DNA of 12,507 nucleotides from an uncultured Erysipelotrichaceae bacterium. Its GTDB lineage: Bacteria > Bacillota_I > Bacilli_A > Erysipelotrichales > Erysipelotrichaceae. Under the pieces are notes generated by a model. That model saw only the letters and a program-made list of their open reading frames with translations, did no database searches and was not told the DNA's origin. The position numbers and the translations under genes are program-made. Shown piece by piece: positions 1 through 6,392 of this stretch (its first letter is position 1; each line of letters opens with the position of its first letter). Location: NCBI GenBank assembly GCA_900314345.1, contig OMUX01000393.1, positions 1 through 12,507 on the forward strand, in the 5' to 3' direction.

Positions 1-755
1 TTTCCTTCCAAGCGCTTGACCATGATGGCATCATTGCCATCATAAACGGAAAGTGTCTGGATCATCCTGCCGGTCTTTGTCGTGATGTCCTCACGGGCAA
101 AGACATCGCCCGTGAACTGGATGTTGTCCTGGGGATTATCGACATCATGGAGATTGATGACCGGCCAGTCCTCCCGCTTTGTGCGCAGGAAGGCATTGTT
201 TCTTGCATAAGGCTTCTTTTCCGGCTTTTCTTCCTTTTTCGCCGGTTCATCCGGAAGCCGTTCCACGTGCACGCTTTCAATGACCGGTGCCTTGCGTTCC
301 ACAAGTGCAGTCGATGGCTGCAGAGAGACAAGGCCGATCTGCCTGAGAAAGCCGGATACATCCTGCATGAGGCTTTCCGCCTGCCGTCTGTCCGCATCAT
401 TGGTGAACAGGAAGGTCAGGCTGTGCGCCTGTTCGTTGTACTGCAGATCTGAACCGGAAAGGATGCCATACCGGTCATCTTCGGAAAAGAAATGTCCCAG
501 ATACTTTTCCAGTTCCAGTTCGTTGATGGTTTCCTGACTGCACTTCTGGAAGATCATAGTCCTGGAACCGGTCAGTCCTTCCAGTTCTTCCCTGATTTCA
601 CGGCAGTCGGAAAAAGCAAGCGGAGACTGTACTGCAAAAACAAGCTCCACGTGATTGTCACAGCGATAAAAACGAATGGCAGACACTTCCACGGCATCAA
701 GGCATGAAAGCTCTGCCGCCTGATCTTTTAAGATCGTCTTCAGAGGAATTCCCAT
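1..755 (-). CDS. polC: DNA polymerase III PolC, alpha subunit, N-terminal part (runs off window)
   Basis: This is the start of the Gram-positive-type replicative DNA polymerase, which copies the chromosome at the fork and carries its own 3'-5' exonuclease. About 251 codons are visible, against roughly 1,400-1,450 residues for the whole family, so the exonuclease, PHP and polymerase domains lie outside the window. Residues 1 to about 165 match the poorly conserved N-terminal region. A Lys/Glu/Pro-rich linker follows (about residues 171-190), then the beginning of the OB-fold nucleic-acid-binding domain. There the pattern GDVFARED, TKTGRMIQTLSVYDG and IMVKR parallels the PolC consensus G-VF-E-R---SGR-L----TDYTDSI-VK. 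The ATG at 755 is the first in-frame start after the upstream terminator and has no Shine-Dalgarno; an extended -10 lies 10 nt ahead of it. The family call rests on the OB-fold motif and Bacillota context and is good but not certain, because the catalytic parts are missing. Confidence 0.85.
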   Translation of the reverse strand, partial: MGIPLKTILKDQAAELSCLDAVEVSAIRFYRCDNHVELVFAVQSPLAFSDCREIREELEGLTGSRTMIFQKCSQETINELELEKYLGHFFSEDDRYGILSGSDLQYNEQAHSLTFLFTNDADRRQAESLMQDVSGFLRQIGLVSLQPSTALVERKAPVIESVHVERLPDEPAKKEEKPEKKPYARNNAFLRTKREDWPVINLHDVDNPQDNIQFTGDVFAREDITTKTGRMIQTLSVYDGNDAIMVKRLEG

Positions 756-765
756 AGCGGACTCT

Positions 766-774
766 ATTGTAACA
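766..774 (-). promoter_or_regulatory. Extended -10 promoter of polC
   Basis: On the minus strand this reads TG-T-TACAAT, an extended -10 element. Ten nt separate it from the polC ATG, so transcription would begin about 3-4 nt before the start codon. The -35 position falls within the 3' arm of the upstream terminator and shows no TTGACA-like box. No Shine-Dalgarno can fit in the predicted leader. Confidence 0.6.
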
Positions 775-780
775 CAAGAG

Positions 781-813
781 AAACAAAAGCACGCCCTGGC
801 ATACAGAGCGTGC
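781..813 (-). terminator. Rho-independent terminator after the DUF853 gene
   Basis: Read on the minus strand, GCACGCTCTG pairs with CAGGGCGTGC as a 10-bp stem with one G-U pair and a 5-nt loop (TATGC). TTTTGTTT follows at once. It lies 6 bp after the stop codon of the DUF853 gene and ends the recG-rnc-galK-DUF853 unit ahead of polC. Confidence 0.88.
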
Positions 814-819
814 AATGGA

Positions 820-2322
820 TTACTTCAGCAGATTCTTGAGGAACTTCCTGGCACTGCGGATGCCGGCGTTCATCACTTCATTTTCAATCTTGTTTGCGGC
901 CTTGCGCTTGAGCCGCTTGTCCCAGTTCTTCTTGTATTCCTCTTCCTTGGCCTTTGCCCTGGCTTCCGCCTTTTCCCTTGCGGCTTCCTCCTTGGCCCTG
1001 GCCTTTTCTTCCGCGGCTTCCTGTTTTTCCTTTTCTTCCTGTTCGTGCAGGTCATCCATGGCTTCATATGCACTTTCCGGGTCGATGACCTTTTCGTATT
1101 TGCCGTAGATGCTGTCATTTTCAATGCAGGATTCAATTCTTTCATCCGCTGCCTTCTCCATACTGGAGCGCGGCGGAAGGATCTTGGTCTTCTCGACGAT
1201 GGTCGGTGCACCATCGGCATCCAGGACGGATACCAGTGCCGTTCCGGTCTTCATGTTGGAGATTTCATTCACCACATCCAGCTCCGGATTCTGGCGGAAG
1301 GATTCCGCTGCCATCTTTGCGGCCTTGATCTCTGCCGGTGTATAGGCTCGTAAGCTGTGCTGGATCCTGTTTCCAAGCTGCGCAAGGACATCGCCTGGAA
1401 TATCCGCCGGTGTCTGTGTGCAGAAGAAGATGCCCACACCCTTGGAACGGATCAGCTTCACGGTCTGTTCGATGGCTTCCAGAAGCTTCTTCGGTGCTTC
1501 ATCAAACAGAAGATGTGCTTCATCAAAGAAGAACACGATCTTCGGCTTCTCCATGTCGCCTTCTTCCGGCAGGTTCTTCTGCAGCTGCTTGAGCATCCAG
1601 TACAGGAAGATCGCATAGAGATGCGGATGCTGGAAGAGCTCCTGGCATTCGATGATGTTCATGATGCCAAGCTTTCCTTCTGTCTCCATCCAGTCTTCCA
1701 CAGCGATGCTGGGCATGCCGAAGAAGGAATCCGCGCCTTCATTTTCAAGCTCGAGGAGCTTTCTCTGGATGGCGCCGACAGACTGCTTTGCCACATTGCC
1801 GTATTTCAGGCTCATGTCCGAGGCATGCTCGCCGACATACTGGGTCATGGCCTGCAGATCCTTGAGATCGATGATGTCAAGCTCCATGTCCTCGGCAGCC
1901 TTGAAGATGATGTTCAGAACGCCTGCCTGGGCATCGGAAAGATCCATGATCTGCGACAGCAGCAGCGGTCCCATGTCCTGCATTCTGGCTCTCAGCGGAT
2001 GTCCGGTTTTTCCGTAGACATCAAAGAAGTGCACCGGATACTTCCGCGTGCTGTAGTCATTGATGCCCATGGATTCCAGTCTTCCGCTGATGCCGTCCAT
2101 GTCACCTTCAACGATCATGCCGCTGAGATCCTGCTTGACATCGGCGATGACCGTCGGCACGCCAAGTTCACTGAGAGATTCGGCAATAACCTTGAGCGTG
2201 ACCGTCTTGCCGGTGCCTGTGGCTCCGGCAATCAGGCCATGCCGGTTGAGCATCGAGGGATAAAGGACAACTTCCTTGTCTCCTGCCTTGCCTAGTAGAA
2301 TCGTTCCGTCTTCTTTGAGCAT
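820..2322 (-). CDS. HerA-like DUF853 (YjgR-type) P-loop ATPase
   Basis: This 500-residue protein is an ATPase of the helicase HerA-like family (DUF853; Escherichia coli YjgR is the named relative), whose cellular role is not established. The P-loop GATGTGKT is at residues 33-40, followed by the family's DVKQDLSG segment at 61-68. The Walker B strand ends in DEAH at 267-270, and TQTPADIP at 302-309 is a likely sensor motif on the next strand. From about 424 to 475 a highly charged Ala/Lys/Glu stretch probably forms a coiled coil, and a basic C-terminal tail ends at residue 500. No signal peptide or membrane segment is visible. AAGGAG overlaps the galK stop codon and lies 8 nt before the ATG, which fixes the start. 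The gene follows galK by 12 bp and closes the recG unit. HerA relatives pump or unwind DNA, so a nucleic-acid role is plausible but inferred. Confidence 0.85.
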   Translation of the reverse strand: MLKEDGTILLGKAGDKEVVLYPSMLNRHGLIAGATGTGKTVTLKVIAESLSELGVPTVIADVKQDLSGMIVEGDMDGISGRLESMGINDYSTRKYPVHFFDVYGKTGHPLRARMQDMGPLLLSQIMDLSDAQAGVLNIIFKAAEDMELDIIDLKDLQAMTQYVGEHASDMSLKYGNVAKQSVGAIQRKLLELENEGADSFFGMPSIAVEDWMETEGKLGIMNIIECQELFQHPHLYAIFLYWMLKQLQKNLPEEGDMEKPKIVFFFDEAHLLFDEAPKKLLEAIEQTVKLIRSKGVGIFFCTQTPADIPGDVLAQLGNRIQHSLRAYTPAEIKAAKMAAESFRQNPELDVVNEISNMKTGTALVSVLDADGAPTIVEKTKILPPRSSMEKAADERIESCIENDSIYGKYEKVIDPESAYEAMDDLHEQEEKEKQEAAEEKARAKEEAAREKAEARAKAKEEEYKKNWDKRLKRKAANKIENEVMNAGIRSARKFLKNLLK

Positions 2323-2330
2323 ATGCTTTT

Positions 2331-2336
2331 CTCCTT
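2331..2336 (-). promoter_or_regulatory. Ribosome binding site of DUF853 gene, overlapping galK stop
   Basis: AAGGAG shares bases with the galK TAA (TAAGGAG) and lies 8 nt before the ATG of the DUF853 gene. This arrangement suggests that translation of the two genes is coupled. Confidence 0.75.
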
Positions 2337-3606
2337 ATGCAATGCGGATGCCGCCGACATCACGGATGCGCAGCTTGTAGCAGCTTCCCTTGCCGAACAG
2401 CCCTTCCATTGCCTCGATATAATGATCCGCTTCTGCAAGCGGCACAAATGCCTGGATCGTTCCTGCAAAACCACCGCCATGCACACGCCATGCGCCGTTG
2501 TCCTTGAGCAGGTATTCCGACATGGCCTGACCGACAGCCAGGGACTGATGTGTTGTTGCATTGACGGGAATGACATTCTGCAGATACATCCAGCTGGAGC
2601 GTCCGCTTTCCTTGATCAGGGAAAGGAATGTCTTCATATCGTTGTCTTCCAGTGCCTTGACTTCATCAACGACACGGTCCGTTTCATTCAGGAAATGATA
2701 GGCACGCAGGAATGCCCTGTCGCCGCATGCCTGTCTGACACCGGCGCCTGCCTTGACAAACTCCTCCAGCGTGACTTCGGACAGCACATTCCTGCCGAAC
2801 AGTGCTGCCACGGATTTCATCTCTGCAGGGATCTTTGAATATTCATCGCTGAGATCAGCGTGGCTTTCATGGCAGTCCGTCAGGATGATGGCATAGCCAA
2901 GATCCTCAAGGTTCCTGCTGATCTTCTGGACGACAGGCTTCTGTGCATCCTTGAAGTCAATCGTGACAAACCCGCCCACGGAACATGCCATCTGGTCCAG
3001 AAGACCGCTGGCCTTTCCGAAGTAGACATTCTCGGCATACTTGCCATACACGGCACAGTCTTCCGGGGTTGCCTTTCCTTCATTGCTGAGGTCGTTGAAG
3101 ATCTCAGCCAGCAGGATTTCAAAGGCAGCGGAAGAAGAAACGCCGGATCCAGGCAGGACGTCGGATTCTGCATAGCAGTCAAAGCCGGTGATGTTCAGAC
3201 CGTCCTTTGCAAAGGCTGCGGCAACACCGCGGATCAATGCCTCCGTGCTGTTGACTTCCTCAGCCTGTACGGAAAGATCATGGAGATCCACCGGCTTTGC
3301 CGAGAAGCTGTCTGCCTGGTAGTCGACCACAAGATCATCCCTGGGTGAAACAACTGCCAGGACATCCAGGTTGATGGATGCCGCAAGCACACGGCCAAGC
3401 TGATGGTCGGTATGGTTGCCGCCGACCTCTGTTCTTCCCGGGGCACTGTAGAGTCCTGCCTCCCTGTCGCCAAGACGCTTTTCTGCATTGGCAAGAACAC
3501 GCAGATATCTTTCCTTCTGCTTTCCTGCATTCTCTCCATACAGCCGTTCCAGCATCGGCTTCATGCCGTCTGCCTCAACGGCGCTGATCATTTCTGAAAT
3601 CTTCAT
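2335..3606 (-). CDS. galK: Galactokinase-family GHMP sugar kinase
   Basis: A GHMP-superfamily kinase of 423 residues, closest in pattern to galactokinase, which phosphorylates galactose at C1 with ATP in the Leloir pathway. Motif 1 is PGRTEVGGNHTDHQ (56-69). The ATP-binding motif DVLPGSGVSSSAAFE is at 149-163. The likely catalytic Asp is D204 in GLLDQMAC, and motif 3, VHGGGFAGTIQAF, is at 375-387. In classical galactokinases motif 1 reads GR-N-IGEHTDY; here Asn replaces the Glu before HTD and His replaces Tyr. This variant recurs in a Bacillota galactokinase clade as I remember it. No galT, galE or transporter gene is nearby, so the substrate is less certain than the fold. The open frame extends 41 codons further upstream into rnc, but the ATG at 3606, preceded by GGGGAGAGG and followed by MKISEMI, is the sensible start, 19 bp after rnc. 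Confidence 0.85.
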   Translation of the reverse strand: MKISEMISAVEADGMKPMLERLYGENAGKQKERYLRVLANAEKRLGDREAGLYSAPGRTEVGGNHTDHQLGRVLAASINLDVLAVVSPRDDLVVDYQADSFSAKPVDLHDLSVQAEEVNSTEALIRGVAAAFAKDGLNITGFDCYAESDVLPGSGVSSSAAFEILLAEIFNDLSNEGKATPEDCAVYGKYAENVYFGKASGLLDQMACSVGGFVTIDFKDAQKPVVQKISRNLEDLGYAIILTDCHESHADLSDEYSKIPAEMKSVAALFGRNVLSEVTLEEFVKAGAGVRQACGDRAFLRAYHFLNETDRVVDEVKALEDNDMKTFLSLIKESGRSSWMYLQNVIPVNATTHQSLAVGQAMSEYLLKDNGAWRVHGGGFAGTIQAFVPLAEADHYIEAMEGLFGKGSCYKLRIRDVGGIRIA

Positions 3607-3625
3607 ATTCCTCTCCCCTTGTGAT

Positions 3626-4306
3626 TCAACGGACCATTTTCTCAAATGCATTCTTTGCGGCATTCTGTTCCGCCTGTTTCTTGGAATGCGCTGTGCCGGT
3701 GCCAAGCACCAGGTCATCCACGATGACATTCATGGTAAAGGTCGGGGCATTGCTCGGGCCTTCCTCCTTCACCAGTTCATACCGCACGGTTCTGCGGCTG
3801 TCGGTCTGCACATATTCCTGCAGCTTTGTCTTGTAATCCTTGAAGACATTTTCATCGCTTGGATGACGGATGTCCTTCTTCATGACTTCACTCAGCCACT
3901 TGTCCACGGTATCCCAGCCGCTGTCCAGATACAGTGCTCCAAGCAGCGCTTCAAACATATCACCGCAGATGGCATCCTTTGTCCTGCCGCCGGTCTTTTC
4001 CTCACCGCTGCCAAGCATGAGGAACTGATTCAGTCCCAGCTGCCTTGCATATTCCGCAAGGCTTTCTTCACATACAAGCTTTGCCCTGAGCCTTGTCATC
4101 TCTCCTTCGGAAAGAGGCGGATCCAGGGGAAAGATCTCCTTGCTGGACCACAGCTGCAGCACAGCATCACCCATGAATTCCAGGCGTTCGTTGTCATGCA
4201 TATGGTGATGCTCATTGGCATAGCTGGTATGCACGAATGCCTGATGAATCAGGGCAGGATCGTGTACTTCAATCCCCCTTGCCTTGAGCCAGTCTACAAT
4301 ATCCAC
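3626..4306 (-). CDS. rnc: Ribonuclease III
   Basis: Endoribonuclease that cleaves double-stranded RNA, including rRNA precursors and some mRNAs; it acts as a dimer in the cytoplasm. With the GTG start it has 226 residues, normal for the family. The RNase III signature NERLEFMGDAVL is at 39-50, and the second acidic cluster DMFEALLGALYLD is at 116-128, where D116 and E119 match the metal-binding residues. A double-stranded-RNA-binding domain fills about 156-226 and ends in the typical QAEQNAAKNAF helix. The frame is open back to a TTG at 4327 that would overlap the recG stop by 4 bp, but that start has no ribosome site. GGAGG at 4317-4321 is 10 nt from the GTG at 4306, which I prefer. The gene sits between recG and galK and is probably transcribed with both. 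Confidence 0.95.
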   Translation of the reverse strand: MDIVDWLKARGIEVHDPALIHQAFVHTSYANEHHHMHDNERLEFMGDAVLQLWSSKEIFPLDPPLSEGEMTRLRAKLVCEESLAEYARQLGLNQFLMLGSGEEKTGGRTKDAICGDMFEALLGALYLDSGWDTVDKWLSEVMKKDIRHPSDENVFKDYKTKLQEYVQTDSRRTVRYELVKEEGPSNAPTFTMNVIVDDLVLGTGTAHSKKQAEQNAAKNAFEKMVR

Positions 4307-4316
4307 TGTTGAAAAG

Positions 4317-4321
4317 CCTCC
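4317..4321 (-). promoter_or_regulatory. Shine-Dalgarno that decides the rnc start
   Basis: GGAGG sits just after the recG stop codon and 10 nt before the GTG at 4306. It lies downstream of the alternative TTG start at 4327, so it can serve only the GTG. Confidence 0.7.
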
Positions 4322-4323
4322 AA

Positions 4324-6333
4324 TCAATCGACATATGACGCATGTTCGCTGCGCCTTCTCACTTCATCCACCAACGGAATGAAGTCCGGATTGTCCTGTT
4401 CATTCACAACACGGCAGGCATCCTTCCTTGCCGTGTTCACCATTGCCGTATCATCAATCAGGCTGCCCAGGATCAGATCCGGTATGCCGCTCTGTCTTGT
4501 TCCAAGTATATCACCCGGTCCCCTGAGCCGTAAATCTTCCTTTGAGATGTCAAAGCCGCTGGTATGCTTCACCAGAACATTCAGCCGTTCAAGGACTGCC
4601 GGATCCCGGGAATCACTCAGCAGCCAGCAGTATCCCTGGCTGCTGCCTCGCTGCACCCTTCCCCGCAGCTGATGCAGCTGAGAGAGTCCGAACCGGTCGG
4701 CATCGTAGATGATCATGCCTGTGGCATTGACTACATTCATGCCGACTTCCACAACCGTTGTTGATACAAGAACCTGCGTTTCATTCCTTGAAAAGGCAAG
4801 CATCGCCTCTTCCTTCTCCTTTGAGTTCATGCGCCCGTGCAGAAGCCCTACCTTGTATTGGCCGGCAAACAGCTTTGCCAGATTCCTTGCAGCATCCTCC
4901 ACAGCTCTTGCATGGAATTCCTCATTCTTCTCGACGGAGGCACAGATTACATACAGCTGCCTCCCGGAGGCAAGCAATGCCTTTACTTCATCCAGAATGG
5001 AACGGAAGCTGTTTTCATTGATCAGCTTTGTGACAACCGTCTTCCTTCCCGGCGGCATGGTTTCAATTGTGGATACAGAAAGATCCCCATAGACCGCTGA
5101 GGCAAGTGTCCTTGGAATCGGGGTTGCGGACATGAGCAGGAAGTCTGCCTGCTGTCCCTTTTCCACTAATGTCCTGCGCTGTTCCACACCGAAGCGCTGC
5201 TGTTCATCCGCTACCACAAGCCCGAGCTTATGGAACACGACTTCCTCCTGCAGGATGCTGTGCGTACCGATGACGATCTGGATTTCCCCGCTTCTGATCT
5301 TCCGCTTCACTTCCGTCTTTTCATCTTCATTCATGCCGCTGTAGAGCACTGCCGCATGAATACGGGCATCCTTGATGAGCGGCGTGATGGAGGAAAGATG
5401 CTGACGGGCAAGGATCTCCGTAGGAGCCAGCAATGCCCCTTGATAGCCGGAGAGCGCACAGGCATACAATGCAAGGCCGGCCACCAGCGTCTTGCCGCAG
5501 CCAACATCTCCCTGCAGAAGCCTTACCATGACATGGTTGCTTTCCATGTCCTTCACGATTTCCTTGAGAGAGGTTTTCTGGTCAGGTGTCATGGGATAGG
5601 GAAGTTCAGCAATCACCTGCTGCAATGCTGCATGATCAAACAGACGCGGTGTCTTGTAGGCATCTGCACCGTTTTCATTGCGCATGAGTTCCATGGCCGT
5701 GAAGAAATGCAGGAATTCATGGTACTTGAGCGTGCGTACGGCAGCCTGTACATCCTCCAAGCTCTTTGGATTATGGATTTTCTCAAGCGCTTCCTTCCTG
5801 GAAAGAAGCCGGTAGCTTCTCTGAAAGACAACTGGCATGTCATCTTCGATTGCACAGTCCAGTGCCTTCCTGATGCATGCCCGTACAGTCTTCTGGCTGA
5901 TGCCTTCCTTCACGGAGTACATCGGCGTGACAGCTTCCTGCTCTGCCAATGGCTTCCCGTTCAGGTTCGTGGCAGTGACGCTGTCCCTGCCGCTGTAGAT
6001 ACCGTTGACGGTGATGGTCTGTCCGTTTTCCAGCTTCAGCCAGGGACGGTTGAAGATCGTAATATGAAGCACATGGTCATAGGCCATGACATCAAACTTA
6101 CTGCCGGTTCTGCATCCGCCGAAGCGCCAGGATCTGACCTGTGAGACAACCGTTGCTTCAAATGTCACCTTGTCCTTTTCCTTCCATTCGGAAAATTCCC
6201 TGACATTCAGGGTCTCATAGCGGAACGGATAATAGGTCAGAAGCTGTTCATTGTCATGAATGCCAAGACGGTTCAGTGCTTCCTGCCGTTTCGGTGTCAG
6301 TGAAAGACGCTTGTCGCTTAAGGGAATTGCCAT
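4324..6333 (-). CDS. recG: ATP-dependent DNA helicase RecG
   Basis: Superfamily 2 helicase that reverses stalled forks and branch-migrates Holliday junctions. At 669 residues it is close to the usual 670-690. An N-terminal region is followed by the OB-fold wedge domain (about 55-140). The helicase motifs are GDVGCGKT (275-282), APTEILA (303-309), DEQQRFG (376-382) and SATPIPRT (402-409). The second helicase lobe carries STTVVEVG (524-531), DADRFGLSQLHQLRGR (544-559) and the RecG-specific segment LRLRGPGDILGTRQSG (601-616). Two motifs depart from the usual form: motif II is normally DEQHRFG, and motif VI is normally GRVGRG but here reads GRVQRG, confirmed in the codons. The ATG at 6333 lies 6 nt after a perfect extended -10 and has no Shine-Dalgarno, so a leaderless transcript is predicted. 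The gene is the first of a likely recG-rnc-galK-DUF853 unit. Confidence 0.96.
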   Translation of the reverse strand: MAIPLSDKRLSLTPKRQEALNRLGIHDNEQLLTYYPFRYETLNVREFSEWKEKDKVTFEATVVSQVRSWRFGGCRTGSKFDVMAYDHVLHITIFNRPWLKLENGQTITVNGIYSGRDSVTATNLNGKPLAEQEAVTPMYSVKEGISQKTVRACIRKALDCAIEDDMPVVFQRSYRLLSRKEALEKIHNPKSLEDVQAAVRTLKYHEFLHFFTAMELMRNENGADAYKTPRLFDHAALQQVIAELPYPMTPDQKTSLKEIVKDMESNHVMVRLLQGDVGCGKTLVAGLALYACALSGYQGALLAPTEILARQHLSSITPLIKDARIHAAVLYSGMNEDEKTEVKRKIRSGEIQIVIGTHSILQEEVVFHKLGLVVADEQQRFGVEQRRTLVEKGQQADFLLMSATPIPRTLASAVYGDLSVSTIETMPPGRKTVVTKLINENSFRSILDEVKALLASGRQLYVICASVEKNEEFHARAVEDAARNLAKLFAGQYKVGLLHGRMNSKEKEEAMLAFSRNETQVLVSTTVVEVGMNVVNATGMIIYDADRFGLSQLHQLRGRVQRGSSQGYCWLLSDSRDPAVLERLNVLVKHTSGFDISKEDLRLRGPGDILGTRQSGIPDLILGSLIDDTAMVNTARKDACRVVNEQDNPDFIPLVDEVRRRSEHASYVD

Positions 6334-6339
6334 GCATTG

Positions 6340-6348
6340 ATTATAGCA
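6340..6348 (-). promoter_or_regulatory. Extended -10 promoter of recG (leaderless)
   Basis: TG-C-TATAAT on the minus strand is a perfect extended -10. CAATGC separates it from the recG ATG, so the usual initiation point, 7 nt past the -10, falls on the A of ATG. The place of a -35 box is taken by the end of the upstream terminator and shows no TTGACA-like sequence. Confidence 0.75.
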
Positions 6349-6354
6349 TTGCCC

Positions 6355-6384
6355 ATAAGAAAACCGGGGAACTTCCCCGGCTCT
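6355..6384 (-). terminator. Rho-independent terminator after fakA
   Basis: On the minus strand AGAGCCGGGG pairs with CCCCGGTTTT around the loop AAGTT. The six innermost pairs are all G-C, and TTTTCTTAT forms the U-rich tail. It begins 8 bp after the fakA stop codon. The recG -10 lies only 6 bp beyond the tail. Confidence 0.88.
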
Positions 6385-6392
6385 TAAGATGA

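Noticed and set aside
62..400. 112-codon minus-strand frame near the left edge
   Set aside because: It is an out-of-frame shadow of polC; the true frame runs from 755 to the edge and carries the OB-fold motif.
930..1060. Repetitive purine/pyrimidine-rich DNA that looks like tandem repeats
   Set aside because: It encodes the Ala/Lys/Glu coiled coil of the DUF853 protein. The units vary in length and sequence, so this is amino-acid bias rather than a DNA repeat or CRISPR.
1357..2295. 312-codon open frame on the plus strand
   Set aside because: It is antisense to the DUF853 gene throughout, with no recognisable domain and no ribosome site. Long antisense frames are expected where the real gene is rich in G/C at third positions.
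3488..4312. 274-codon open frame on the plus strand
   Set aside because: It is antisense to rnc and the start of galK, both of which have complete catalytic motifs on the minus strand.
820..6333. recG-rnc-galK-DUF853 as a possible new defence or repair system
   Set aside because: recG and rnc are ordinary core genes, and galK has no known link to defence. No nuclease, toxin or transferase partner is present, and composition does not differ visibly from the neighbours.
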